Below are positions 1 through 7,906 of a stretch of 53,566 nt of DNA, one piece after another. Position 1 is the stretch's first letter. Each line of letters begins with the position of its first letter. Source of the DNA: Thermoleophilia bacterium. Lineage in GTDB: Bacteria > Actinomycetota > Thermoleophilia > Gaiellales > JAICJC01. The notes below the pieces were generated by a model. That model was not told where the DNA came from and ran no database searches. It saw nothing but the letters and a program-made list of their open reading frames with translations. Both the position numbers and the translations under genes were made by a program. The stretch lies in the NCBI GenBank assembly GCA_025928655.1, contig JAICJC010000009.1, positions 1-53,566 of the forward strand, given 5' to 3'.

Positions 1-39
1 CACCCAGACGAAGACGGGCGCATCGCGCTCAGAAGTCAT
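1..39 (-). CDS. Start of a HipA-like kinase gene (runs off the left edge)
   Basis: The first 13 codons (MTSERDAPVFVWV) lie on the minus strand from an ATG at 39-37 and continue past the window edge. The start overlaps the stop of the upstream HTH gene by 11 bp, as in HipB-HipA pairs. The short hydrophobic FVWV stretch resembles the N-terminal strand of HipA-family serine/threonine kinases. HipA toxins phosphorylate aminoacyl-tRNA synthetases and are neutralised by the co-transcribed HTH protein. Only the first 13 residues are visible, so the identity rests mainly on the gene arrangement. Confidence 0.5.
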   Translation of the reverse strand, partial: MTSERDAPVFVWV

Positions 40-355
40 CGTCAACCTCGTGCCGCCGCACCCGTTTGGGCAGAACGGCGAGGCGGTCGCCGAGCCGATC
101 CATGTCGAGCGAGCGGCGCTCGGCCGACTCGCCGACCAGCGCCACGCCGACGAGCGACGCGACCTCGAACGCGACGCCGAGGCTGACGGTCGGGTCTCCC
201 CGTTCGACCTTGCGGATCGTCACCGGCGACACGCCCGCGCGCTCAGCGAGGTCGGCCGCAGTCATGCGACGCTCCCGTCGCGCGACCGCGACCAGGCTTC
301 CGAGCACCCGCAGGGCCTCTCGGGTCGTGCGAGAGTATGTACGATGCTGAACCAT
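29..355 (-). CDS. HipB-like HTH (Xre-family) antitoxin/repressor
   Basis: A 108-aa protein with a Cro/C1-type helix-turn-helix at about residues 28-66 (motifs LAERAGVSPVTIRKVERG and VSLGVAFEVASLVGV). This is the architecture of small HTH proteins encoded just upstream of HipA kinases, which bind DNA and the kinase. The start ATG at 355 lies 7 nt downstream of a TATACT box, so the mRNA is probably leaderless. The gene overlaps the start of the hipA-like gene at 39. A perfect 11-bp inverted repeat directly upstream (359-369/395-405) is the likely autoregulatory operator. A solitary Xre regulator is possible, but the overlapping partner argues for a toxin-antitoxin module. Confidence 0.72.
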   Translation of the reverse strand: MVQHRTYSRTTREALRVLGSLVAVARRERRMTAADLAERAGVSPVTIRKVERGDPTVSLGVAFEVASLVGVALVGESAERRSLDMDRLGDRLAVLPKRVRRHEVDDDF

Positions 356-358
356 ATT

Positions 359-405
359 CGACAGTATAACGCCTATTAAGCGATCTAAGCGATATTATAC
401 TGTCG
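359..405 (-). promoter_or_regulatory. AT-rich promoter/operator of the HipBA-like operon
   Basis: An 11-bp perfect inverted repeat (CGACAGTATAA at 359-369 and its complement at 395-405) encloses a 25-bp spacer with an 8-bp direct repeat (TAAGCGAT at 377-384 and 386-393). On the minus strand each arm contains a -10-like hexamer: TATAAT at 399-394 and TATACT at 368-363, the latter 7 nt before the ATG. The island is strikingly AT-rich for this sequence. A dimeric HTH repressor bound to both arms would cover the promoter. The operator role is inference from symmetry and position. Confidence 0.6.
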
Positions 406-444
406 TTCTGGGGCGCGCCTTCTGGCGCGTGTCCCGCGCCCGGC

Positions 445-1221
445 CTAGGCGAGCGAGAGGTACACCGGGGTGCAGCCGGAATGGGCGTCCTTCTCGGCCC
501 GGAGCCGGGCAGTCAGCGGGCCCCGCTCGCTGCCGTGGCTCGCCACCAGCGGATCCTCCTCGCTGCCGTTCTCGAGCAACACGACCACGTGCTGCTCGTC
601 GATCGGCCCGTCGAAGACGATCAGGTCGCCCGGAACGGCCTGCGCCGCCTTGATCCGGCGCATGTGCGCGAGCATCGTCATCGTGCTCCCCGAGCCGTCG
701 TAGTCGAGGCCGTTCGGGTCGGGCGCCTGCGCCCAGCGGGCGAACAGGGTGGTCGACCCCGAGCAGTCGGTCGTCAGCGGAAGCGTGCCGGGGAGGTGGC
801 TCACGGGGATCGGCCGCGACTGCTCGTAGTGGATCTCGGCGCTGTTCTCGACGCCCCACAGGCACCACCCGACGAGCCGCTGCCGCACCGGTGCGTTGGC
901 GCGGAACTGCTTGCGGCGGGCGAAGCTCGGGGCGACGAACTCGCTGGGCCGCTGCTTGTAGCCGGGCGCGCCCTTCGGCACCAGGTAGCCGTACAGGTTG
1001 GGCCCGAACTCGCGGTTGGCCTCGGCCCGCGGGTACCCGAGCAGGAACTTCGCGAGCCGCGTGGCCTCGGCGGTCTGCGGGCCGAACTGGCTGTCCGCCT
1101 TGCCCGGGCGGAAGTCGATCCCGAACCGGTTCGTCCGCAGCACCGCCTGCGCCGCCTTGACGTCGGCGCCCTTCAGGAACGGCTCTTGCAGCGTCAGCTT
1201 GCGAGAGACAAGCGCGGCCAC
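445..1221 (-). CDS. NlpC/P60-type peptidoglycan peptidase with N-terminal binding-like domain
   Basis: A 258-aa protein starting at a GTG (1221). The N-terminal half (about 1-85) looks like a peptidoglycan-binding repeat domain (FLKGADVKAAQAVL, DSQFGPQTAEATR). The C-terminal half carries an NlpC/P60-like core: catalytic Cys in TTDCSGS (about residue 153), then PGDLIVFDG and QHVVVLLEN with the candidate His, then ASHGSERGP. Such enzymes cleave peptide bonds in cell-wall peptides. There is no obvious signal peptide, which resembles phage endolysins or cargo exported by a non-Sec route. It sits alone between the HipBA-like module and the polysaccharide cluster. The family is fairly sure; the cellular role is not. 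Confidence 0.68.
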   Translation of the reverse strand: MAALVSRKLTLQEPFLKGADVKAAQAVLRTNRFGIDFRPGKADSQFGPQTAEATRLAKFLLGYPRAEANREFGPNLYGYLVPKGAPGYKQRPSEFVAPSFARRKQFRANAPVRQRLVGWCLWGVENSAEIHYEQSRPIPVSHLPGTLPLTTDCSGSTTLFARWAQAPDPNGLDYDGSGSTMTMLAHMRRIKAAQAVPGDLIVFDGPIDEQHVVVLLENGSEEDPLVASHGSERGPLTARLRAEKDAHSGCTPVYLSLA

Positions 1222-1246
1222 CTCGCGATCCTACAGAGGTTTCCCC

Positions 1247-2287
1247 CTACCGGTCCAGAATCCGCCGCACGCCGAGCGAGCGGCCGCGCAGCGCCAGCGC
1301 GGCGGAGAGCATCCCGGAGGCCGCCGCCCCGCGGGCGAGGCCGTAGGTCTCGATGCCGGGGTCGGCGGTCGCGAACCGCTCCTTGTAGGCGGCCCCGCCG
1401 CGCAGCAGCCGGAACTCGCGCATGCCGTCCTCGAGCGCGGCCCGCACCGCGTGGGCGAGCAGGACGAAGCCGACCTGCCCGCCGGCGAAGCCCGGATCGC
1501 GGCCCGCCTGATACCCCGACTCGGCGCCGGCGAACCGGAAGCCGCATAGCCCTGCGACCGGCCGTCCGTCGACCTCGAGGAACCACAGCCGCAGCCAGCC
1601 GCGGGCGAACGCCAGCCGGGCGAAGTCGCGGTGGAACGCCTCGTCCGCCAGAAACGGCGTGTCGCCGCCCCAACGGGCGCGGTGGAGCGCGAACAGCGTG
1701 TCGAGATCGCGCTGCAACCGGTCCGGGTCGTCCGCGAGCCGGAACGCGAGCTCGCCGTGCTCGGCCAGCCGGCGCGGGTAGCGGCGCACCTGCTGGCGGA
1801 AGTTCGTCGCCCGCGCGGCCAGGAACGCGTCCCACGTGTCGTGCTCGAAGCGCAGCACCGGGCTCGGCTCGCGGTAGAGCGGCCGGGCGCCGGTCAGCTC
1901 GCCGAAGGCCTCGTCGGCGGCCACGTGCTCGGCGAGGAGCACGAACCGGCGCAGCGGCACGGCCGCCACCGCCGCTCCCACGGCGGCCGCCGCGCCGGGG
2001 TCGGCCGTCGGCGCCGATACCGGCCCGAGCCGGTCGCCCGGGCCGTGCCCGGCGAACCGCAGCACGGCGACCCCGTGGCGCCACCACGCGTACATGGGCA
2101 CGATCGCCCGCAGCCTCCCGTCCGTCCGCGCGAGGCCGATCAGTGGGCGCCGCCCGGCGCCGTGGTGCCGCCACCACGTGCGCAGCCACGCGGGCGTCGC
2201 GAACACATGGCCGGCCGCCTCGGCGAGCGCGTCCCACTCCCCGGTCGGCACGTCGTCGAGCGAGCCGGCGTACTCGACGTCCGTCAC
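1247..2287 (-). CDS. GNAT-superfamily (CelD/BcsL-like) acyltransferase
   Basis: A 346-aa protein beginning at a GTG (2287) in a GTGA overlap with the upstream glycosyltransferase. The open frame extends further upstream, but sequence before this GTG reads against the real GT2 gene. The N-terminus (WDALAEAAGHVFATPAWL) and the C-terminal half (VDGRPVAGLCGFRFAG, YQAGRDPGFAG, FRLLRGGAAYKERFA) match CelD/BcsL-like GNAT acyltransferases, which modify exopolysaccharide or peptidoglycan. As last gene of the flippase/GT2 operon it probably decorates the polymer made there. The acyl group and acceptor cannot be read from sequence. Confidence 0.75.
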   Translation of the reverse strand: MTDVEYAGSLDDVPTGEWDALAEAAGHVFATPAWLRTWWRHHGAGRRPLIGLARTDGRLRAIVPMYAWWRHGVAVLRFAGHGPGDRLGPVSAPTADPGAAAAVGAAVAAVPLRRFVLLAEHVAADEAFGELTGARPLYREPSPVLRFEHDTWDAFLAARATNFRQQVRRYPRRLAEHGELAFRLADDPDRLQRDLDTLFALHRARWGGDTPFLADEAFHRDFARLAFARGWLRLWFLEVDGRPVAGLCGFRFAGAESGYQAGRDPGFAGGQVGFVLLAHAVRAALEDGMREFRLLRGGAAYKERFATADPGIETYGLARGAAASGMLSAALALRGRSLGVRRILDR

Positions 2288-3195
2288 GGCGCCGGCCGGT
2301 GCGCCCGCAGGGCCAGGTGGACGGGCAGGCGCGCCCGGGCCGCGGCCGCGGTGCCACCGTTCCCGCGCGCGTGGCGGGCGATCCGGGCGAGGTCGACGCC
2401 GGCGAGGGCCGCACGCAGTGCGGCGGCCGGCACGGCGCCGAAGTGCTTGCGGGCGTAGCGATGCTGGCTCTCGAGCAGGAGCAGCGACGGGCGCGCGTCG
2501 GCGCCGGGCGAGCTCCCGGCGGTCGCGTGCACCGCCCGCACCGACGGCACGTAGGCCGTGACCCAGCCGCGCCGCGCCGCGCGCACGAGCCAGTCGGTCT
2601 CCTCGCAGTAGACGAAGAAGCGCTCGTCGAACGGGCCCACGTCCGAGACCGCCGCACGCCGCAGGAAGAGGCACGCGCCCGACGCCCAGTCGACCGTGCC
2701 GGCCTGCGCCGGATCGCGGTCGAGCTGGCGGAACCGGCGCGGCCGCCCCCAGCCCGGGAACCGCTGCGCCAGCGCGAGATCCTCGGACAGGAAGTCGAAG
2801 GCCCGCGGCGCCGTGAAGCAGTTGCCGAGCGCACTCCCGTCAGGGTGCTCGAGCCGGGCTGCCACCGCCGTGACGCGCGGATCGGCGAACGCCGCCTCGA
2901 CGTCGGCGTAGGCGCCCGAGATCGACCCGACGTCGGGGTTCAGCAGCAGCACGACGTCGGCCCTCGAGACGGCGAGCGCCCGGTTCACCGCCGCGGCGAA
3001 CCCGCGGTTCGTGCGGTTGGCGAGGACGGTCACATGAGGGGCGGCGGCACGAACGGCCTCGGCGGCGCCGTCGCCGGGCGAGTTGTCGACCAGGATCACG
3101 CCCGCGTCGCGGCCGAGCAGCCCCTGCGCGGCGGCGACGGCGCCCCCGACCAGCGTGGTGCTGCGGTAGTTCACGATCACGACGTCGACACTCAT
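2284..3195 (-). CDS. Family 2 glycosyltransferase
   Basis: A 303-aa GT-A fold glycosyltransferase. VDVVIVNYRS opens the nucleotide-binding fold, DNSPGDG and NRGFAAAVNRAL follow, LLLNPDVG is the DxD-equivalent region, and GPFDERFFVYCEETDW is the acceptor-side motif typical of rhamnosyltransferase-like GT2 enzymes. It would transfer a nucleotide-activated sugar to a lipid-linked glycan at the inner face of the membrane. The ATG at 3195 overlaps the stop of the flippase gene (ATGA), so translation is coupled. The open frame extends further upstream, but only this start begins the conserved fold. The sugar donor is unknown. Confidence 0.88.
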   Translation of the reverse strand: MSVDVVIVNYRSTTLVGGAVAAAQGLLGRDAGVILVDNSPGDGAAEAVRAAAPHVTVLANRTNRGFAAAVNRALAVSRADVVLLLNPDVGSISGAYADVEAAFADPRVTAVAARLEHPDGSALGNCFTAPRAFDFLSEDLALAQRFPGWGRPRRFRQLDRDPAQAGTVDWASGACLFLRRAAVSDVGPFDERFFVYCEETDWLVRAARRGWVTAYVPSVRAVHATAGSSPGADARPSLLLLESQHRYARKHFGAVPAAALRAALAGVDLARIARHARGNGGTAAAARARLPVHLALRAHRPAP

Positions 3196-4733
3196 GCCGT
3201 GGCCCGCCTGCGTACGCGGGGCACGAGATCGCCGGCCAGCGACCGGCCCCGGCGGGCGGCGTCGTACAGGGCGGCGCGGTTGAACGCGTAGCTCAGCAGC
3301 AGGTAGGCGGCCAGGGCGACGCAGGCCGTCACGACCCCGCCCAGGACCAGGTCCGGGAAGGCCCGGGAGAGCCCGTAGGCGATGGCGAAGGCCCCGTATC
3401 CCACCGCCACCGGGACGAGCAGGATGTGCGCCAGGCGCACGCCGGCGCGTCGTCGCAGCGCCCGGGTGAAGACGACCGACTCGGTCCACGACGCGCACAT
3501 CCATGCGACGCCGACCCCGGCGATCCCGACGGGCCCGATCAGGACGGCCGTGAGCGCCACCCACACCGCCCCGTTCACGGCCGTCGCGGCGAGCGGCGTG
3601 CGCACGTCCCGCTCGGCGTAGAGGTAGCCGGCGGCCGCGACCGAGATCGGCCCGCCGATCGCGAGCCCCGCGCTCGCCCACGGGAACGGCGAGGCGGCGG
3701 GCGCCCAGCGATGGCCGAAGAGCGCGGGCACGAGGTCGTGGGCCGAGGCCGCGAGCGGTGCCAGGATCGCGCCGGTCGCGATGGCGGTGATGCCGGCGAA
3801 GCGCTCGACGGTCGGCCTGGTGTTCTCGCCCATCGCCCGCAAACGCGCCATCATCGGATAGGAGACGCGCCAGAGCGCCTGGAAGAGCCAGAACGGCACC
3901 TGCAGGAGCCGGTTGGCGAGCGACCAGTAGCCGAGCAGCTGCACGCCGCCCGCCGCCGCGACGACCAGGTTCACGCCCTGCGCGGTCGCGACCGCCGCGA
4001 TCCCGACCGCCTGGAACCCGAGCCCGAACGCGAGCATCGACCGCAGGGAGCTGCGCTGGTACCTCGGTGTCACGAACCCGAGCGGCGATGCCAGGTTCAT
4101 CAGCGCCGACCCGGCCACCGCCCGGGCGACGGTCGCCGAGGCGAGCCCCCAGACGCCCCAGCCGACCCAGACGGTCGCGATCGCCCAGCAGTAGTAGGTG
4201 AGCGATTCGGTGAACTCGATCGACGCGATCGGCCGGTACTCGAGCGCCCGCTCGAGCGCAATCGCATGCGGGGCCCGCAGCGCGAGCAGCGGCAGCGAGG
4301 CGGCCATGAGGGCGGTCACGTCGCCGGCCTCCCCGGCCTGGAGCCCGATCGCGACGATGACGACCGCCATCGCGCTCGCCACGGTGAGCTGGACGGCCAG
4401 GAGCGTCCGCAGCTCGAGCGCGGTGGGCGCGGACGCCTGCCGCACCAGCGCGGCGCCGAGGCCGCCGTCGGCGAGGAAGTTGCCGGTGGTGACGATCGTC
4501 GCCCCGAGCGCCACGATGCCGAAGTCGCTCGGCGCCAGCTGGTGGGCGAGGACGAGGGTGCCGGCGAAGGCGACCGCCTGGGCGGCTGCGGCGCGGACGG
4601 TGAGGAGCGCGGCCCCGGTGGCGCCGCGGCGCCGGATCGCGGAGGCGCTCTCGGTCTCCTCCTGTACGGGGGCGTCCGCCGCCGCCCGCTCGGGCGCCCC
4701 CGCCATCCCGCTGCGCTGCCCGCCCTCGGCCAT
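3192..4733 (-). CDS. Wzx-type polysaccharide flippase (MOP superfamily)
   Basis: A 513-aa membrane protein with about 12-14 hydrophobic segments after a charged 45-residue N-terminus. The first segment (LVLAHQLAPSDFGIVAL) carries the hallmark of oligosaccharide flippases of the MOP/MATE superfamily (leaflet exchange of lipid-linked repeat units). It lies 2 bp after the stop of the O-antigen-ligase-like gene and overlaps the GT2 gene by 4 bp, giving the order ligase/polymerase, flippase, GT2, acyltransferase on one minus-strand transcript. Family assignment is firm; the lipid-linked substrate is not known. Confidence 0.87.
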   Translation of the reverse strand: MAEGGQRSGMAGAPERAAADAPVQEETESASAIRRRGATGAALLTVRAAAAQAVAFAGTLVLAHQLAPSDFGIVALGATIVTTGNFLADGGLGAALVRQASAPTALELRTLLAVQLTVASAMAVVIVAIGLQAGEAGDVTALMAASLPLLALRAPHAIALERALEYRPIASIEFTESLTYYCWAIATVWVGWGVWGLASATVARAVAGSALMNLASPLGFVTPRYQRSSLRSMLAFGLGFQAVGIAAVATAQGVNLVVAAAGGVQLLGYWSLANRLLQVPFWLFQALWRVSYPMMARLRAMGENTRPTVERFAGITAIATGAILAPLAASAHDLVPALFGHRWAPAASPFPWASAGLAIGGPISVAAAGYLYAERDVRTPLAATAVNGAVWVALTAVLIGPVGIAGVGVAWMCASWTESVVFTRALRRRAGVRLAHILLVPVAVGYGAFAIAYGLSRAFPDLVLGGVVTACVALAAYLLLSYAFNRAALYDAARRGRSLAGDLVPRVRRRATA

Positions 4734-4735
4734 GC

Positions 4736-6211
4736 TCAGTCCCGGGCCAGGTCGCGGCGCAGGAGGGCCGCGAGCGCGAGCACGCCCACCAGGGGCACGG
4801 TCGAGTCGGGCGGGGTCAGGTAGATCGCGACGTTGGAGCTCGCGGCCAGGGCGACGACGGCGACGACGACCCCGGCCCCGAGCCAGGCGTCGTCACGGCC
4901 GTGGCGGGCGCGGCAGTAGCGCGCGCCGTTCCAGATCCCGAGCGCGAGCATGGCGATGAGGGCGGCGAGCCCGATCACCCCGGCCCGCATCCAGATCCAC
5001 AGGTACTGCTCGTGCATGAACGGGCGCGGCTGCGACACGAGGAAGCCGTCGTCGGAGCTCAGGAGCACGGCTCCGTAGTCGGGCCCCCAGCCGAGCCCGC
5101 CGATCGGGTGGTGGTGGATCCGGGTGAGCGCGATCCCGTTCTCGTAGTAGCGGTCATCGAGCGTCTGCGTCTGCAGTTCGGAGTAGTTCGTGAGGCTGGC
5201 AAAGCGCGAGACGACCGGGTTCGAGTCGATCGTGGCCGACGTCTGGGCGACGAGGACGAGGGCCGCCAGGACGGCGGCGACCGCCGCGCCCATGACCGCC
5301 GCCCGGTGCCGCTGCCGGGCGACGAGGGCGGCGGCCGCCAGCCCGACCACGAGCCCGAGCAGCATGTTGCGGTTCGCGCTGATGACGACGCCGGTGATCG
5401 TGACGGCGACCATCGCCCATCCCAGCATCCGCCCACGGGCCGGCCCCCACAGGACGCGGGCGAGCGCGAAGGCCGACACGACGTAGACCGCCGTCAGGCC
5501 GGGCGGCCGGACGCGCAGGAACCCGGTGTCGTCCGTGCTGAGCGTCCCGGAGAGGTCGGACGAGCCGATCAGGAACAGGTGCGTCGACGGGCCGACGATC
5601 ACCTGCGCGATCTGGAGGACGACGACGGCGGCAACCCCGGCGCCGGCAAGGCGGATCACGAGCCCGCGGTCGTAGAGCAGCGCCGCGAGCGCCGGCCAGA
5701 AGGCGGCGTAGAAGAGCATGTAGCGCATCGAGAAGGCCGCGTCGTGCAGGCTGGCGCCGTTCTCCATCCCGACGGCGACCCCGGCCACGATCGCCCCCAG
5801 GAAGGCGAGGAGGGCCAGGCTCTCGCGCCGCAGGGTGAGCGCCGCGACGGCCCGGCGCAGGCCGTACGGCAGGAAGACGAGCGAGAGGATCGCCACCCAC
5901 AGCACCACCTCGGCCGGCGCGAACTGGAGCGACGAGAGCCCCACCTCCGGCGGCGCGAGCAGGTCGACGGCGGTGCCGACGCTCCAGAGGATGCAGAGGT
6001 AGCCCGAGACCGGGACGCGGGCGAAGACCACGACGAGGAGCGCGGCGGCGGGGGCGACCGCGAGCTTGGCGTCGCCGCGCCCGACCAGGGCCCCGGCGAC
6101 CGCCGCGGCAGCGACCGTCGCCGCCGGCCATGCCAGCGCGCGCGGCAGCTCCGCCGCCGACGTGGTCCTGGGGCGGAGACCCGTCCGCCTCCAGCCGATC
6201 TGGCCCAGCAC
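4736..6211 (-). CDS. O-antigen ligase / Wzy-like polymerase membrane protein
   Basis: A 491-aa polytopic protein with about 11-12 membrane segments and a long periplasmic-type loop near residues 320-390 containing RIHHHPIGGLGWGPDYG, the pattern of the O-antigen ligase (WaaL/Wzy-like) domain. VVISANRNMLLGLVVGL is another family signature. The GTG start at 6211 was chosen because GGAGG lies 6 nt upstream and the sequence before it is not hydrophobic. It heads the polysaccharide operon and is divergent from the deacetylase-like gene at 6269. Such proteins polymerise or ligate lipid-linked glycan units; which reaction applies cannot be decided here. Confidence 0.82.
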   Translation of the reverse strand: MLGQIGWRRTGLRPRTTSAAELPRALAWPAATVAAAAVAGALVGRGDAKLAVAPAAALLVVVFARVPVSGYLCILWSVGTAVDLLAPPEVGLSSLQFAPAEVVLWVAILSLVFLPYGLRRAVAALTLRRESLALLAFLGAIVAGVAVGMENGASLHDAAFSMRYMLFYAAFWPALAALLYDRGLVIRLAGAGVAAVVVLQIAQVIVGPSTHLFLIGSSDLSGTLSTDDTGFLRVRPPGLTAVYVVSAFALARVLWGPARGRMLGWAMVAVTITGVVISANRNMLLGLVVGLAAAALVARQRHRAAVMGAAVAAVLAALVLVAQTSATIDSNPVVSRFASLTNYSELQTQTLDDRYYENGIALTRIHHHPIGGLGWGPDYGAVLLSSDDGFLVSQPRPFMHEQYLWIWMRAGVIGLAALIAMLALGIWNGARYCRARHGRDDAWLGAGVVVAVVALAASSNVAIYLTPPDSTVPLVGVLALAALLRRDLARD

Positions 6212-6268
6212 GCGCCACCTCCGGGATGCGAATGCCGCTCGCCGCCCGGAGGATATCCTGGATCGGAC
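6212..6268. promoter_or_regulatory. Divergent intergenic region between polysaccharide genes
   Basis: These 57 bp separate the divergent ligase-like and deacetylase-like genes. On the plus strand TATCCT (6254-6259) ends 9 nt before the GTG at 6269 and is a plausible -10 box for a leaderless mRNA. It lies within the 10-bp palindrome AGGATATCCT (6250-6259), which could be an operator. On the minus strand the ligase gene has a GGAGG ribosome binding site. No clear -35 boxes were seen. Confidence 0.4.
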
Positions 6269-7903
6269 GTGACCGGCCTTCCAAAAGATGGTGGGCAGGA
6301 GGCGGCCGCGGGCCCGGCACCCAGGCGGCAGGTGGCGATCCTCCCGGCCGCCGCGCGCGGGCGTCTGCGGGAGCTGCTGGGCGCGCTCGAGGAGGCCTTT
6401 CCGGTGCGGTTCGTCGACGCGCCCGGGCCGGACGTCCACGCCGTCCTCGTTCTGCCCGGCGGGGCCCGACCCGACCTTCCCGGCGTCCCCTGCCTCGTCC
6501 TCACCGGAGCCGGCGGGGAGGAGCCGGGGGCGGCCTTCGACGTCCACATCTCACGCTTCGCCGGGCTGCACCGGGCGCTGCGCGGCCAGGGCCTGACCGA
6601 GCGCGACCGCCGCCCGCCGGCGCCGGTCGCGGTCTCCGGGGGCGCCGAGGTGCTGGCCGTGGCCGGGGGCCGGCCGGCCTGGGTGCGCGAGGCGGACGGG
6701 ACCGAGATCGCGAGCGCCGAGCCGGCCGAGCTCGGCCCGGGCGAGTTCCTGCGCGACCGTCTGACGGCGGGCCGGTTCTGGTCGCTGCTCCCGTTGGTCG
6801 AGCTGCTGCGACGGGTGTGCGCCGAGCGGTCGCGGGCGCCGGCGTCGTTGCGGGCCTGCTTCGTGATCGACGACCCCAACGTGCGCTTCTCGTCGTACGG
6901 GTACGTGAGCTACCCCGCGCTGGCCCGGGACGCCCGCGAACACGGCTACCACGTCGCCATCGCGACGATCCCGCTCGACCTGCTCCTGCCGGGGCGGCGG
7001 GCGGCGGCGGTGTTCCGCGACCACCCGGGCCAGCTCTCGCTGGTCGTGCACGGGAACGACCATGTGCACCGCGAGCTCGGCCGCAGCCGCGGGCCCGAGC
7101 CGGCCGACCGGCTGGCACGGGCGGTGCTCGCCCGGGTCGGCCGCTTCGAGCGCCGCGCGGGCATCCGGATCGAGCGGGTCATGTGCCCGCCGCACGGCGC
7201 GTGCAGCGCCGAGACGCTGGCCGCGCTCTTCCGCCAGGGGTTCGCCGGCCTCGCCGCCTCGCGCCCATTCCCGTGGGACGGATTCGCCGACCACGGCCGC
7301 TGGCGGCTGGGGGGCTGGCTGCCCGCCCAGCTGGCCGGGGGCGGCCTGCCGGTGATCCCGCGCCACCCGCTCTCGCGCAGCCTCGACGACCTGGTGTTCC
7401 GGGCGCTGCTGGGCCAGCCGCTCGTGCTCTACGGGCACCATTCCGACCTGCGCGACGGCCTCGAGCCGCTGCGGGCGGCGGCCGCCCGCGCCGCGGCGCT
7501 GGGCGAGGTGGAGTGGACGTCGCTCGCCGCCCTCGCCCGCGCGAACGCGGTGGTGCGCGAGCGCGACGGCGACGCGGTCGTGACGTTGTACTCGCGCGAC
7601 GTCCGCCTGCCGCGGCCGCACGGGGACAGGGTGCGGGTCGAGATCCCGCGCCGGTTCGGTGCGGCCGGTCCGGTCCGGGTTACCGTCGACGGCGAGTCCC
7701 GCCCGGTCGCCGCGGACGCGGACGGCGGCGCGAGCGTCACGTTCGCCCGCGCGGGCGACGGCGACCTTCGCATCCGCGTCGACCCGCTCGAGCCGCCCCC
7801 GACGGCGACGCTCGCGGACTGGCGGCCGCGGGCCTGGCCCCTCGTACGGCGGGCGATGACCGAGACGCGCGACCGCGCGCTGCCGCGGCTCCCCGGGCGG
7901 TGA
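6269..7903 (+). CDS. Polysaccharide deacetylase-like (NodB-fold) protein
   Basis: A 544-aa protein starting at a GTG 9 nt after a TATCCT box. The central part looks like a NodB/DUF2334-type carbohydrate esterase: FVIDDPNVRF (the Asp pair), a (beta/alpha) stretch, VVHGNDHVHRE (the metal-binding His motif), MCPPHGACSAETL and LVLYGHHSDL. The N-terminal 150 residues and the C-terminal 100-residue beta-rich part are unassigned. There is no signal peptide, so it may act in the cytoplasm or be held to the membrane by partners. Next to the flippase and sulfotransferase it probably trims N- or O-acetyl groups from the surface glycan. Substrate unknown. Confidence 0.68.
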   Translation: MTGLPKDGGQEAAAGPAPRRQVAILPAAARGRLRELLGALEEAFPVRFVDAPGPDVHAVLVLPGGARPDLPGVPCLVLTGAGGEEPGAAFDVHISRFAGLHRALRGQGLTERDRRPPAPVAVSGGAEVLAVAGGRPAWVREADGTEIASAEPAELGPGEFLRDRLTAGRFWSLLPLVELLRRVCAERSRAPASLRACFVIDDPNVRFSSYGYVSYPALARDAREHGYHVAIATIPLDLLLPGRRAAAVFRDHPGQLSLVVHGNDHVHRELGRSRGPEPADRLARAVLARVGRFERRAGIRIERVMCPPHGACSAETLAALFRQGFAGLAASRPFPWDGFADHGRWRLGGWLPAQLAGGGLPVIPRHPLSRSLDDLVFRALLGQPLVLYGHHSDLRDGLEPLRAAAARAAALGEVEWTSLAALARANAVVRERDGDAVVTLYSRDVRLPRPHGDRVRVEIPRRFGAAGPVRVTVDGESRPVAADADGGASVTFARAGDGDLRIRVDPLEPPPTATLADWRPRAWPLVRRAMTETRDRALPRLPGR

Positions 7904-7906
7904 CCC

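Noticed and set aside
481-3291. 936-codon plus-strand open frame
   Set aside because: It runs antisense through the NlpC-like, GNAT and GT2 genes, has Arg/Ala/Pro-rich composition without domain motifs, and is an expected product of high GC.
4901-6268. Upstream extension of the deacetylase-like frame
   Set aside because: Antisense to the ligase-like gene, full of Asp/Arg/Gly runs; the GTG at 6269 with a TATCCT box explains the real start.
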